DNA of 47,203 nucleotides from JAHTBL01 sp038532735 (GTDB lineage Bacteria; Pseudomonadota; Alphaproteobacteria; Rhodobacterales; Rhodobacteraceae): NCBI GenBank assembly GCA_038532735.1, contig JBCBAC010000014.1, forward strand, positions 1-47,203, written 5' to 3'. Both the position numbers and the translations under genes were made by a program. The notes under the pieces were generated by a model. The model did no database searches. It was not told the DNA's origin and saw only the letters and a list, made by a program, of their open reading frames with translations. Below, piece by piece: positions 18,518-27,331 of the stretch; the stretch's first letter is position 1, and every line of letters starts with the position of its first letter.

Positions 18518-19599
18518 GCGGCTTGCTCGCGAAAAGACTTGATCGAAGCGACCACTCGCTGGCAGGACGGGCCGTCGCCAACGGTGATGCGCAGGCATTT
18601 CGGCAGCTTGTAACCCGCCACGCGGCGCACAAGAATGCCTTGGGCTTTCAGGTGGTCGTCGCAAGCGTTTGCTTCGGCCTCGGACCCGAAGCGGGCGAGG
18701 ATGAAGTTTGCGTCTGACTTGTCCGACGGGATGCCCAATTTATCCAACTCGCCCGCCAGCCACTCACGCCATTTGGCATTCTCGGCCAGACACATCGCGG
18801 CATAATCGGTGTCGCGCACGGCAGCCTCTGCCGTCTCCAGCGCGGTGGTCGACAGATTGAACGGGCCGCGGATGCGGTTGAGCACGTCGATGATCGCTTT
18901 CGGCGCATAGCCCCAGCCGACGCGCAGCCCGCCCAGGCCGTGCATCTTCGAGAATGTCCGTGTCATCACGACATTCTCGCGCGCCTCGACCAAATCCGCG
19001 CCGCCATCGTAATCGGGGACGTATTCCGCATAAGCCCCGTCCAAAACCAGCAGGGCTTGCGGCGGCAATCCATTGGCGAGACGCGTGACCTCCTCCAGTC
19101 CGATCATAGTGGCGGTCGGGTTGTTGGGGTTTGCGATGAAGACGAGCTTTGTGCGTGCGTTACAAGCGGCGAGGATCGCATCGACATCAACGCAGCGCGT
19201 GTCCTCAGTGACCTCGACGGGCGTACCGCCTGCCGCGAGGGTCGAGATGCGATACATCGCAAAGCCGTGCTCTGTGTGGATCACCTCATCGCCCGCGCCC
19301 ACGTAGGCCTGGCACAGGAAGTGGATGATCTCGTCCGAGCCGACGCCGCAGATAATCCGTTCCATATCAAGGCCGTAGACCTCGGCAATGGCACTGCGCA
19401 ACGCGCTGTGATCCGTCGATGGATAGCGGTGCAGCCCAGCGGCGGAGGCCTGACAAGCCGCAATCGCTTTGGGCGATGGCCCAAACGGGTTCTCGTTCGA
19501 CGACAGTTTGATCACGTCGTCCACACCGTCCACATGGCTCGCACCGCCCTGATAGAGCGCGATGTCCATGATGCCGGGTTGCGGTGTGATGCGGGTCAT
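18514..19599 (-). CDS. hisC: histidinol-phosphate aminotransferase
   Basis: The 361-residue class I/II PLP aminotransferase has LSSNENPFGPSPKA near the N terminus, NPNNPTATMIGL, LVLDGAYAEYVPDY and the PLP lysine in TRTFSKMHGLGGLRVGWGYAP; RITVG near the end binds the substrate carboxylate. It acts in histidine biosynthesis and probably also on phenylpyruvate or prephenate, given the overlap with tyrC. The ATG at 19599 is preceded by GGAGACGG. The upstream terminator of rpsD separates it from that gene. Confidence 0.95.
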   Translation of the reverse strand: MTRITPQPGIMDIALYQGGASHVDGVDDVIKLSSNENPFGPSPKAIAACQASAAGLHRYPSTDHSALRSAIAEVYGLDMERIICGVGSDEIIHFLCQAYVGAGDEVIHTEHGFAMYRISTLAAGGTPVEVTEDTRCVDVDAILAACNARTKLVFIANPNNPTATMIGLEEVTRLANGLPPQALLVLDGAYAEYVPDYDGGADLVEARENVVMTRTFSKMHGLGGLRVGWGYAPKAIIDVLNRIRGPFNLSTTALETAEAAVRDTDYAAMCLAENAKWREWLAGELDKLGIPSDKSDANFILARFGSEAEANACDDHLKAQGILVRRVAGYKLPKCLRITVGDGPSCQRVVASIKSFREQAA

Positions 19600-19650
19600 A
19601 TCCGTCTCCAGTTTCAGATGTTGTAACGGGGCCAACCCCCTGTGGAAAGC

Positions 19651-19688
19651 AACAAAAAAGGCCGCGAAGGTCTCCCCTCGCGGCCTTT
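19651..19688 (-). terminator. terminator of rpsD
   Basis: Perfect 11-bp arms AAAGGCCGCGA (19657-19667) and TCGCGGCCTTT (19678-19688) around a 10-base loop; on the minus strand a run of T follows (19654-19659 complement). Confidence 0.9.
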
Positions 19689-19707
19689 CGGAAATCTGAG
19701 GCTCAGA

Positions 19708-20328
19708 TTAGTTCTGAGCGTAGAATTCGATGACGAGGTTCGGCTCCATCATCACCGGATAAGGCACGTCGGACAGGCCGGGCTTCCGGGTGAAGGTTGC
19801 GGTCATCTTGGAATGGTCAGCGTCGATGTAGTCGGGCACGTCACGTTCGGCCAGACCCACAGCTTCCAGCACAACGGCCAGCTGCTTGGAGCGGTCACGC
19901 ACCTCGATCACGTCGCCTTCTTTGACGCGGTAGGAGGGGATGTTGACCTTCTTGCCGTTCACCTTCACGTGGCCGTGGTTCACGAACTGACGCGCGGCGA
20001 ACACGGTCGGCACGAACTTGGCGCGGTAGACCACAGCGTCCAGACGGCTTTCCAGCAGACCGATCAGGTTTTCACCGGTGTCGCCCTTGATACGCTCGGC
20101 GTCAGCATAGATGCGGCGGAACTGCTTCTCTGTCAGATCGCCGTAGTAGCCTTTCAGCTTCTGCTTGGCGCGCAGCTGCAAACCAAAGTCAGACAGCTTG
20201 CCCTTGCGGCGCTGACCGTGCTGGCCGGGGCCGTATTCGCGGCGATTGACGGGGGATTTCGGACGACCCCAGATGTTTTCACCCATCCGGCGGTCAAGTT
20301 TATGTTTGGCAGACGTGCGTTTGGTCAC
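19708..20328 (-). CDS. rpsD: 30S ribosomal protein S4
   Basis: The 206-residue primary 16S rRNA-binding protein has the usual N-terminal KHKLDRRMGENIWGRPKSP, QHGQRRKGKLSDFGLQLRAKQKL and the S4 RNA-binding domain (RLDAVVYRAKFVPTVFAARQFVNHGHVKVNGKKVN). It stands alone, between its own promoter (20439-20466) and terminator. Such isolated rpsD genes are usual in alphaproteobacteria. The N-terminal region has no zinc-binding cysteines (C-minus form). Confidence 0.98.
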   Translation of the reverse strand: MTKRTSAKHKLDRRMGENIWGRPKSPVNRREYGPGQHGQRRKGKLSDFGLQLRAKQKLKGYYGDLTEKQFRRIYADAERIKGDTGENLIGLLESRLDAVVYRAKFVPTVFAARQFVNHGHVKVNGKKVNIPSYRVKEGDVIEVRDRSKQLAVVLEAVGLAERDVPDYIDADHSKMTATFTRKPGLSDVPYPVMMEPNLVIEFYAQN

Positions 20329-20438
20329 GATCTGGATCCTTTCAGCTTATGAAAGGTGCTGTCCTTTGCGTTGCCCCGAGACGGGCGCGGCCGACAGGCA
20401 TCCCCTCGCGGGGGCCACCAACACCAAATGAAGCCGCG

Positions 20439-20466
20439 CTTATACAGGCGGATTTGGGGCTGTCAA
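20439..20466 (-). promoter_or_regulatory. promoter of rpsD
   Basis: On the minus strand a perfect TTGACA (-35, 20461-20466) is followed after 16 bases by TATAAG (-10, 20439-20444). Transcription would begin near 20432, leaving a leader of about 100 bases before the rpsD start, which contains a small CCCC/GGGG hairpin near 20402-20413. Confidence 0.75.
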
Positions 20467-20483
20467 CCACCCGCGACGGGGCT

Positions 20484-21545
20484 TTAGGCTGCGACGTCCT
20501 GCAATAGAACCGCCGTCTCCGCCTTGGAGAGATTGCGTCGCGCATAACTGCCGTAAAGATGCGGGTCGTGCTCCAACTCGGGCAACTGCTCAAAGAGCGC
20601 CGCACGCTGGTCATCCGGCACAAGGCTGAGGGAGGTATTTGCGGGGTGAAAGCTCTCTGTCTCGATCCCGTTGGCCCAGACGATCTGATGCTTTTCAAGC
20701 AGCAGATGGACATAGGTGACCTCCCGAATGGAGCGATCGCGGATGATCGAATGACCGTTCACCAGTTCCTTGGCGGCCACCAGAACTTCCGGTGTGTTGA
20801 AGAGCGCGCGCGCCGCATCGCCTTTCAGCACCATCCGGTGTTCCGGGGAGACGAGCAATTCGCCGTCAGGCACCGAGCCATCAAGCGCGCCGCGCCGCAA
20901 ACGGATGGGGCGAAACTCCGGCATCGCAAAGAGCCGCGCGCCTGTCATCCGGCGCGATCCTTTCCATAGGATCGGCTGCGCGCCATTATCCTTCGTCAGG
21001 ATTTTGTCGTCAGGGCGTAGATCTTCGACCAGACGGGGGCCGTCTTCGGTCGCGATCCGCGTGCCCGGTGTGAAACAGATCACGCCACCTGCCAGCTCTG
21101 CCGAGCGGGACCGCTGCGTCTCATCAATGCTGCGATGCACGATCCAAAGATCGCGCCCACGCGGTGGCACATGATCAAGGAACATCAACAGCGGCTTCGC
21201 GCCGTCCACCTCAACCACAGTGATTGTATATGTCTGGCGCCCGTCGGTGACGACAAAACCGCTATCCATCAGCGGCTGGTCGACCTCGATCTGATCCAAT
21301 GACACCCCTGTCATTGCTGCGCCCACCAAACGGCGCACTGATCGTGCGGCCCGCCTGCGAAGGTTTGCCTCGTCCTCGCCCCTCTCCAGAAGCATAAGCT
21401 CTGCCGGGCCATCGACCCGAACCAGCTCACCGGTCCATTGCCACGTCGCACCCACTGCCAGGGTGTCTATTGGTGCAGCTTTGAGACCGTCTGTTTCTGT
21501 TTGCGACCAGGAGATGACAAACGTGCCCCGAAAGCCCGTTTCCAT
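20484..21545 (-). CDS. Hint (Hedgehog/intein) domain protein
   Basis: A 353-residue protein. The first part (about 1-150) is not recognised. From residue 155 it has a Hint_2 domain starting VICFTPGTRIATEDGPRLVEDL with Cys157 as the expected first splice-type residue, followed by DKILTKDNGAQPILWKG, PIRLRRGALDGSVP, LLVSPEHRMVLKG and HLLLEKHQIVWANGIETESFHP. Such proteins are abundant in Rhodobacterales and may undergo self-cleavage at the Cys; function is unknown. No signal peptide is visible. Confidence 0.85.
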   Translation of the reverse strand: METGFRGTFVISWSQTETDGLKAAPIDTLAVGATWQWTGELVRVDGPAELMLLERGEDEANLRRRAARSVRRLVGAAMTGVSLDQIEVDQPLMDSGFVVTDGRQTYTITVVEVDGAKPLLMFLDHVPPRGRDLWIVHRSIDETQRSRSAELAGGVICFTPGTRIATEDGPRLVEDLRPDDKILTKDNGAQPILWKGSRRMTGARLFAMPEFRPIRLRRGALDGSVPDGELLVSPEHRMVLKGDAARALFNTPEVLVAAKELVNGHSIIRDRSIREVTYVHLLLEKHQIVWANGIETESFHPANTSLSLVPDDQRAALFEQLPELEHDPHLYGSYARRNLSKAETAVLLQDVAA

Positions 21546-21636
21546 TGCCTGATAACCTGCCTTTTGTTTCTTTTTATAGCATCAGCTTAACAAAAAGCGA
21601 TTCGCGTGGGAAGAGAAATCTTGCAGAGTCAGGCGC

Positions 21637-22563
21637 TTAGAACTTGAAGTTAACGTGGAGCGAGCCCGTCAGCTGCCCCTCGTCCTGCTCTTCAAACTCC
21701 TCGCCCAGATAGGTCAGCCCGTAAAAGACCGACGGGCCAAGGCCCTGAATGCTCATGCCAGCGCGCAAACGGTGGCGGCTGTCTTTCAGCTCGACCGAGC
21801 CGTCATCGGGCAAGTAGGCACTGTCGCCGACATAGGCCAGATCGCCGCCGAGCGTCAGCGCAATGCCGAACGCATCATCGGAATGGGTCGCGCGATACCG
21901 CTGCCCGGTGGTCACATCGCGAACATACAGATCGGATTGGCCGACGAGGCCCCAATGCAGATCACCGCCGATGCGGACTAAAGTCTCGACCCCAGCTTGC
22001 GCTTCAACGAAGGGGCGCAGGGTCAGATTGTCTTGCAGGCGGAAGGGCTGGCCAATCTCGACCAGACCGGTGAGGTAAACATTATCGTCCAATTGATCGT
22101 CGAGAATCTCAACCTCTGGCGCATCGACGCGATCGTGAAAGTCTTTCTGGAACTCGCCCAGCCCGGTCTGCTCGCCCACAAAGACCACATCGGCGCCCAG
22201 CGAGAACTCCGTGGCCCCACGCAGGAATTGCGTGTGCATGCCCAACGATGCAGCACCCACATAGCGCCGATCATCCGGCACCGTGCGGTTCAGTTTGTCA
22301 GGCGCGATAATCTCGGTCCGGAAGCGGTATTCGATCAGATCGCCAAAACCTGCAGGGAGTTGCCCGTCCCATTCAGGACCGCGCATCCACGAAACCGCGT
22401 AAGAGCCCGTGCGCCAGCGGTCCTTGCCATCGCCGAAAAAGTCATTGGTGAACAGACGACCAAAGCCAAGCGTCTCGCGCTGGTCAAAAAAGCCCTCGGC
22501 GAAAGCCGGCGTTGTCGAAACCAGAATTGCGGTGAGACCACCCAGGAGCGTGCGACGCATCAT
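21637..22563 (-). CDS. LpxR-like lipid A deacylase (DUF2219), outer membrane
   Basis: A 308-residue protein with a signal peptide (MMRRTLLGGLTAILVSTTPAFA). It ends in Phe (VNFKF), typical of an outer-membrane beta barrel. LFTNDFFGDGKDRWRTGSYAVSW near residues 37-58 carries the Asn-Asp pair and Ser expected at the LpxR active site, and SLGMHTQFL supplies the likely His. LpxR removes the 3'-acyloxyacyl group of lipid A. The ATG at 22563 was chosen because the signal peptide begins there; the upstream extension is not signal-like. Enzyme activity is inferred from family traits. Confidence 0.8.
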   Translation of the reverse strand: MMRRTLLGGLTAILVSTTPAFAEGFFDQRETLGFGRLFTNDFFGDGKDRWRTGSYAVSWMRGPEWDGQLPAGFGDLIEYRFRTEIIAPDKLNRTVPDDRRYVGAASLGMHTQFLRGATEFSLGADVVFVGEQTGLGEFQKDFHDRVDAPEVEILDDQLDDNVYLTGLVEIGQPFRLQDNLTLRPFVEAQAGVETLVRIGGDLHWGLVGQSDLYVRDVTTGQRYRATHSDDAFGIALTLGGDLAYVGDSAYLPDDGSVELKDSRHRLRAGMSIQGLGPSVFYGLTYLGEEFEEQDEGQLTGSLHVNFKF

Positions 22564-22661
22564 AAAAACCCATCCGTTTGCCCCCCGGCACAGGTCTTCT
22601 ACCGTGAGGCGAATCGGTGCGCTAGTGCCAATCGGCCACAGCGGCTGGATTTTCGAACAGG

Positions 22662-22706
22662 AAAACTCTTCAAAAGAGTTTTTCAAAAGTTTTCAGAAAG
22701 CTTTTG
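22662..22706. terminator. tandem hairpins after nrdJ (dispersed repeat, copy 1)
   Basis: Hairpin A: AAAACTCTT (22662-22670) with AAGAGTTTT (22674-22682). Hairpin B: CAAAAG (22684-22689) with CTTTTG (22701-22706) and inner pairs. Both are A/T-run flanked and directly follow the nrdJ stop at 22709 on the minus strand. The same two-hairpin layout recurs at 29155-29203. Confidence 0.65.
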
Positions 22707-22708
22707 CC

Positions 22709-24970
22709 TCAGCCGCATTTCGAATGGCCACAAGAGGCGCATGTCATGCAGCCCTCGACCATGCGCATGTCATATTGACCACAAGACGGGCAGGCTTTGC
22801 CCCGGCTTTCAGTCAGATTGACCACCGCCGCTTGCGGGTCGGATTTCAGCCCCATGCCTTCGCCTGCGATGAAGCCGATCTCGATCATATGGCGCTCGAT
22901 CACGCCACCAATGGCCGCAAGGATTGACGGGATATACTTGCCCTGCATCCAAGCGCCACCGCGCGGGTCGAAGACCGCCTTGAGTTCTTCCACAACGAAA
23001 GACACGTCCCCACCACGCCGGAACACGGCCGAGATCATGCGCGTCAACGCGACGGTCCACGCAAAGTGCTCCATGTTTTTGGAGTTGATGAACACCTCAA
23101 ACGGGCGGCGATGCCCGCCGATGGTCACATCGTTGATCGTGATGTAGATCGCATGCTCGCTATCGGGCCATTTCAGCTTATAGGTATTGCCTTCAAGGGT
23201 TTGCGGCCGGTCGAGCGGCTCTGCGATATAGACCACATCCGCCCCAGTGTCGGCTTCGGGTGCATCCTCTGACGCCTCCGACACGCTCAAAACCGAGCCG
23301 GTTACATCATTGGGGCGGTAGGTCGTGCAGCCTTTGCAGCCGGTGTCCCACGCCTCCATATAGACCTCTTTGAAGGCCTCGAAGCTGATGTCTTCGGGGC
23401 AGTTGATCGTTTTCGAAATGCTTGAATCGATCCACTTTTGCGCCGCCGCCTGCATCTTGACGTGATCCAGCGGGGCAAGCGTTTGGGCGTTGACGAAATA
23501 CTCGGGCAGCTCGGCGTCGCCAAACTTCTCGCGCCAGAGCTGGACGGCATAGTCCACAACCTCTTCTTCCGTGCGAGAGCCGTCTTTTTGCAGTACTTTG
23601 CGGGTGTAGGCATAGGCGAAGACGGGCTCGATGCCCGAACTGACATTACCCGCGTAAAGGCTGATCGTGCCCGTGGGCGCGATGGAGGTCAGCAGCGCGT
23701 TGCGGATACCATGCTCGGCAATCGCGTCACGCACATCCGCGTCCATTGCCTGCATCGCGCCAGAGGCAAGGAATTTCTCTGCTTCAAAGAGCGGGAACGC
23801 CCCCTTTTCCTTCGCCAGATCAACCGAGGCGAGATAGGACCCCCGCGCGATCTGCTTCATCCAGGCTTCGGTCTGGGCCGCCGCCTCGTCAGAGCCATAG
23901 CGCAGACCAACCATCAAGAGCGCATCGGCGAGGCCCGTGACCCCCAGCCCGATGCGGCGCTTGGCAGCTGCCTCTTGCGCTTGCGCCTCCAGCGGGAAGC
24001 GACTCGCGTCGACAACGTTGTCCATCATGCGCACGGCGGTCGCGACCAGATCGGTCAGCGCAGTTTCATCAAGCTGAGCACAGTCCTCGAACGGATTGCT
24101 CACAAGTTTCGCCATGTTGATCGAGCCCAGAAGACACGCGCCGTAGGGCGGCAAGGGCTGCTCTCCGCAGGGGTTGGTCGCGGCAATCGTCTCGCAATAG
24201 TTCAGGTTGTTCATCGCGTTGATACGGTCGATGAAAATGACACCCGGTTCGGCATAATCGAAGGTGGAACGCATGATCTTGTTCCAAAGATCGCGTGCCT
24301 GAACGGTGTGGTAGACCATCCCATCGAACTGCAAATCCCAAGAGGCATCGGCCTTCACGGCGTCCATGAACGCGTCCGTTACCAGCACCGACACGTTAAA
24401 CATCCGCAGCCGCGCGGCATCCGATTTGGCGGTGATGAAATCCTCGATATCCGGGTGATCGCAACGCATCGTCGCCATCATTGCGCCCCGGCGCGACCCC
24501 GCGGACATGATCGTGCGGCACATCGCGTCCCACACATCCATAAAGCTCAGCGGGCCGGAGGCATCAGCGGCCACACCTTTCACACCCGCTCCTTTGGGCC
24601 GGATTGTGCTGAAATCATAGCCGATCCCACCGCCCTGCTGCATTGTCAGCGCGGCCTCTTTCAGCATGTCGAAAATACCGCCCATGCTGTCGGGGATCGT
24701 GCCCATAACAAAGCAATTGAACAGCGTCACGGAGCGTTCGGTGCCAGCACCCGCCGTGATCCGGCCTGCGGGCAGGTATTTGAAATCCTCCAACGCGTTG
24801 TAAAACTTGTCTTCCCAGACCTTCGGCTCTGCCTCAACCGAGGCGAGTGACCGCGCAATACGACGCCACGTATCTTCGACCGATTGATCAATCGGCGTGC
24901 CGTCTGCTTCCTTGAAGCGATACTTCATGTCCCAGATTTGCTCGGCAATGGGGGCAGTAAAACGGCTCAT
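22709..24970 (-). CDS. nrdJ: adenosylcobalamin-dependent (class II) ribonucleotide reductase
   Basis: The 753-residue enzyme reduces ribonucleotides to deoxyribonucleotides using a B12-derived radical, without oxygen. Visible features: TERSVTLFNCFVMGTIPDS with redox Cys86, QQGGGIGYDFSTIRPKG, the active-site motif NPCGEQPLPPYGACLLGSIN (radical Cys and Glu) and GCKGCTTYRPND. The C-terminal CPSCG...CMTCASCG cysteines can re-reduce the active site or bind zinc. The ATG at 24970 fits the family. It is followed by tandem hairpins; no cobalamin riboswitch was recognised upstream. Confidence 0.96.
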   Translation of the reverse strand: MSRFTAPIAEQIWDMKYRFKEADGTPIDQSVEDTWRRIARSLASVEAEPKVWEDKFYNALEDFKYLPAGRITAGAGTERSVTLFNCFVMGTIPDSMGGIFDMLKEAALTMQQGGGIGYDFSTIRPKGAGVKGVAADASGPLSFMDVWDAMCRTIMSAGSRRGAMMATMRCDHPDIEDFITAKSDAARLRMFNVSVLVTDAFMDAVKADASWDLQFDGMVYHTVQARDLWNKIMRSTFDYAEPGVIFIDRINAMNNLNYCETIAATNPCGEQPLPPYGACLLGSINMAKLVSNPFEDCAQLDETALTDLVATAVRMMDNVVDASRFPLEAQAQEAAAKRRIGLGVTGLADALLMVGLRYGSDEAAAQTEAWMKQIARGSYLASVDLAKEKGAFPLFEAEKFLASGAMQAMDADVRDAIAEHGIRNALLTSIAPTGTISLYAGNVSSGIEPVFAYAYTRKVLQKDGSRTEEEVVDYAVQLWREKFGDAELPEYFVNAQTLAPLDHVKMQAAAQKWIDSSISKTINCPEDISFEAFKEVYMEAWDTGCKGCTTYRPNDVTGSVLSVSEASEDAPEADTGADVVYIAEPLDRPQTLEGNTYKLKWPDSEHAIYITINDVTIGGHRRPFEVFINSKNMEHFAWTVALTRMISAVFRRGGDVSFVVEELKAVFDPRGGAWMQGKYIPSILAAIGGVIERHMIEIGFIAGEGMGLKSDPQAAVVNLTESRGKACPSCGQYDMRMVEGCMTCASCGHSKCG

Positions 24971-25085
24971 GGCAGCGACCTCATGCAGCGTGGAAGGCTT
25001 TTGAAAGTAGACCCTGATCCTGCTTCGGTCAACTTGAACCGAAAAAGAAATCTGCTACCTTTTTCACAACACTTGGGGGTGAATC

Positions 25086-25094
25086 TGTGGATAA
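25086..25094 (-). promoter_or_regulatory. DnaA-box-like 9-mer
   Basis: The minus strand reads TTATCCACA, an exact match to the DnaA box consensus, in the divergent region between nrdJ and DUF1489, overlapping the GTG start of the latter. A single box may be chance. Confidence 0.35.
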
Positions 25095-25518
25095 GTCCAT
25101 AAATCTGGTAAAGCTGTGTGTCGGGGCCGAAAAGGTCGAAGATCTGCTGAATTGGCAGAAAAACCCGCGTGCGAAAGGCCCCGACGGCAAGCCACGCCAT
25201 GTCACGCGGATGTGGCCCAAGCGCGAGGCCGAGATCCTGAATGGCGGCTCGATCTACTGGGTTTTCAAGGGTGTGATCCTCTGCCGGCAACGCATTTTGC
25301 GGCTAGACGAGGTGATTGGCCAGGACGGCATCCGCCGCTGCGGCATCGTGCTGGACAAAGAGGTACACCGCACGGAACACGCCATGCGGCGACCGTTTCA
25401 GGGGTGGCGGTACCTGCCCAATGAAGATGCGCCCAGTGATTTGACAGGCGCCCGCGCGCGGGAGGAAAGCCTGCCCACCGCGCTCAGCGCAGCACTTGCA
25501 GAGATCGGCGTGCGTTAA
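25087..25518 (+). CDS. DUF1489 family protein
   Basis: A 143-residue cytosolic protein: the family start INLVKLCVGAEKVEDLLNWQ, a central HVTRMWPKREAEILNGGSIYWVFKGVILCRQRIL and RCGIVLDKEVHRTEHAMRRPFQGWRYL, all typical of this alphaproteobacterial family of unknown function. The GTG start at 25087 is the only plausible one; GGGGGTG lies 6 bases upstream. It is divergent from nrdJ and convergent with hisG, separated from the latter by a perfect palindrome. Confidence 0.88.
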   Translation: MDKSINLVKLCVGAEKVEDLLNWQKNPRAKGPDGKPRHVTRMWPKREAEILNGGSIYWVFKGVILCRQRILRLDEVIGQDGIRRCGIVLDKEVHRTEHAMRRPFQGWRYLPNEDAPSDLTGARAREESLPTALSAALAEIGVR

Positions 25519-25531
25519 CCGTTTAGTAAGC

Positions 25532-25549
25532 TGTTCCCCACGGGGAACA
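25532..25549. repeat. perfect 18-bp palindrome between convergent genes
   Basis: TGTTCCCC (25532-25539), AC, GGGGAACA (25542-25549). It fills most of the 34-base gap between the stops of DUF1489 and hisG. There is no T-run, so it is not a typical terminator; it resembles a protein-binding site. Confidence 0.6.
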
Positions 25550-25552
25550 CCG

Positions 25553-26242
25553 CTAAAGGCCCAGCTTTTCGACCAGAATTGGCAGGGCCTGGCGGTCCTC
25601 ATCTGACCAATGCGCCATCCGCGATTTGAAGAGCGTCGCTTGAGAGCGCAAAAGCGGCCCGTCGCTGAGCACCTTAAGGTGATTGGCCCGCAACGTTTCA
25701 CCGGTCGAGGTGATGTCCGCCACGGCCTCTGCCGTCAGATTGGCCACTGTGCCCTCGGTTGCGCCTTGGCTGTCAACCAATTGATAGTCTGCAACGCCCG
25801 CGTCTTTCAGATGCTCGCGCACCAAGCGGTGGTACTTGGTGGCGATCCGCAAACGAAACCCGTGATCGCGCCGAAACGCAGCAGCGACCGCGTCCAGATC
25901 ATCCAGCGTGTCCACATCAACCCACGCGCCCGGCACCGCGATGACCAGATCGGCGTGACCAAACCCCATCGGCGCCAATTCGGTCACACGGTCGCTCCAT
26001 GAGGCCAGCTTCTCGCGCACCATATCCATGCCCGTGACGCCCAGATGAATGCGGCCCGCAGCCAGCTCTCGTGGCACTTCGCCCGCAGAGAGCAACACCA
26101 GTTCCACCCCCGAAACGCCCTCAACCGCGCCCGCATATTCGCGGTCAGACCCCGTGCGGGTCAGCGTGATGCCGCGCTTGCCGAACCAGTCAAAGGTCTT
26201 CTCCATCAACCGCCCTTTGGAGGGGACACCCAGCTTGATCAT
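25553..26242 (-). CDS. hisG: ATP phosphoribosyltransferase, short form
   Basis: The 229-residue catalytic subunit of the first enzyme of histidine synthesis (ATP + PRPP). It has KLGVPSKGRLMEKTFDWF at the start, VELVLLSAGEVPRELAAGRIHLGVTGMDMV in the middle and DSQGATEGTVANLTAEAVADITSTGETL, which includes the PRPP-binding loop. It lacks the C-terminal regulatory domain, so it needs HisZ, whose gene is directly upstream and overlaps by 4 bases (ATGA). Confidence 0.97.
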   Translation of the reverse strand: MIKLGVPSKGRLMEKTFDWFGKRGITLTRTGSDREYAGAVEGVSGVELVLLSAGEVPRELAAGRIHLGVTGMDMVREKLASWSDRVTELAPMGFGHADLVIAVPGAWVDVDTLDDLDAVAAAFRRDHGFRLRIATKYHRLVREHLKDAGVADYQLVDSQGATEGTVANLTAEAVADITSTGETLRANHLKVLSDGPLLRSQATLFKSRMAHWSDEDRQALPILVEKLGL

Positions 26243-27327
26243 GGTGCATCCTCCGCAATCTCAAGCGCGATGCCGGGGCGGATCACACCGCCCACCGCCG
26301 GGATTTCACGCCCCTGCCCCAACACTTGGGTCAGCGCGTCATACCGTCCGCCCGTGGCCACGGGAGGCAGATCGGGGCGCGCCTCGGCGTAGAATCCAAA
26401 GACGAACCCATCGTAATACTCCAACGCGGTACGCCCATAGCTCGCTTCAAATTCGAGGTGCGCCACGTCCACGCCTTGAGCATCCAGCGCGTCCTGACGG
26501 CGGGCCAGCTTGTCAGCAGACGGGCGCAGCGCGGGCATATCGACGGCAATGTCGCGCAGCGCGGTCAACACATTCGGCATCGTCTCGCGCAGGCTCAACA
26601 CGGTGTCGAGCAGCGCGACCTCTTCTTGTGAGATCGGCGGCAAGGCGGCGTCCTGCTGCAACGCGCTGATCCGCTCGGCAATCTGTACGCGGGTGCGCAG
26701 ACCGGTGAGTGGCGTCTCGCTCTGCATCGGGTCTGCCGCTTCAAGCAGGGCCGCGCGTGCAGGTGTTAAGTCGGTGCGCCCCCCAAACCGGTCGAGCAAC
26801 GCGCGGAACCGACGCGGACGCCAGATGTGACGCAAAAGTGCCGCCTTGCGCCGATCAGAGGTTTGCAAGCCAGTAACGGCCGCTTTCAGAATACCAATAT
26901 CGCCAGTCGCCGCGCGCAGTTTCAGAGGCGCAAGCGCCTTGGCGATCAGTGCGAATACCTCGGCATCAGCGGCTTCAGGAGCCTCCCGATCAAAAACCTC
27001 ATAGCCCACCTGCAGATATTCAGACGGGCGCCCTGTATCTTCCTCCTGCCGGCGAAACACCTCGCCCAAATAGGTATAGCGCGCAGGCTCCGCCCCTTCG
27101 GCCATGTGCATCTGCACAACAGGCACCGTGAAATCCGGACGCAACATCTGCTCGCCCAGAAGCGGGTCTTGCGTGACATAGGCGCGTGCGCGGATGTCTT
27201 CGCCGTAGAGATCCAGCAAGGTGCTGGCCGGTTGCAGGATATCGGCCTCCACCACCTCGGCCCCAGCCGCTTTGAAGCGGTCGAGATAGCCCGCCGCAGC
27301 GGCCCGGATGCTGGCTTTACTGGGCAC
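26239..27327 (-). CDS. hisZ: ATP phosphoribosyltransferase regulatory subunit
   Basis: The 362-residue class II aminoacyl-tRNA synthetase paralogue lacks charging activity and forms a complex with short HisG. Class II traits are visible: MLRPDFTVPVVQMHM, ARYTYLGEVFRRQEE and VATGGRYDALTQVLG. The GTG start at 27327 was chosen because it lies 4 bases after the hisS stop with AGGA just upstream, and gives a normal length; a longer frame would run into hisS. It is followed by hisG with a 4-base overlap. Confidence 0.93.
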   Translation of the reverse strand: MPSKASIRAAAAGYLDRFKAAGAEVVEADILQPASTLLDLYGEDIRARAYVTQDPLLGEQMLRPDFTVPVVQMHMAEGAEPARYTYLGEVFRRQEEDTGRPSEYLQVGYEVFDREAPEAADAEVFALIAKALAPLKLRAATGDIGILKAAVTGLQTSDRRKAALLRHIWRPRRFRALLDRFGGRTDLTPARAALLEAADPMQSETPLTGLRTRVQIAERISALQQDAALPPISQEEVALLDTVLSLRETMPNVLTALRDIAVDMPALRPSADKLARRQDALDAQGVDVAHLEFEASYGRTALEYYDGFVFGFYAEARPDLPPVATGGRYDALTQVLGQGREIPAVGGVIRPGIALEIAEDAP

Positions 27328-27331
27328 GGTC

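Noticed and set aside
24971..25086. Cobalamin riboswitch upstream of the B12-dependent reductase
   Set aside because: The space is only 116 bases and I could not see the conserved B12-box or the needed stems.
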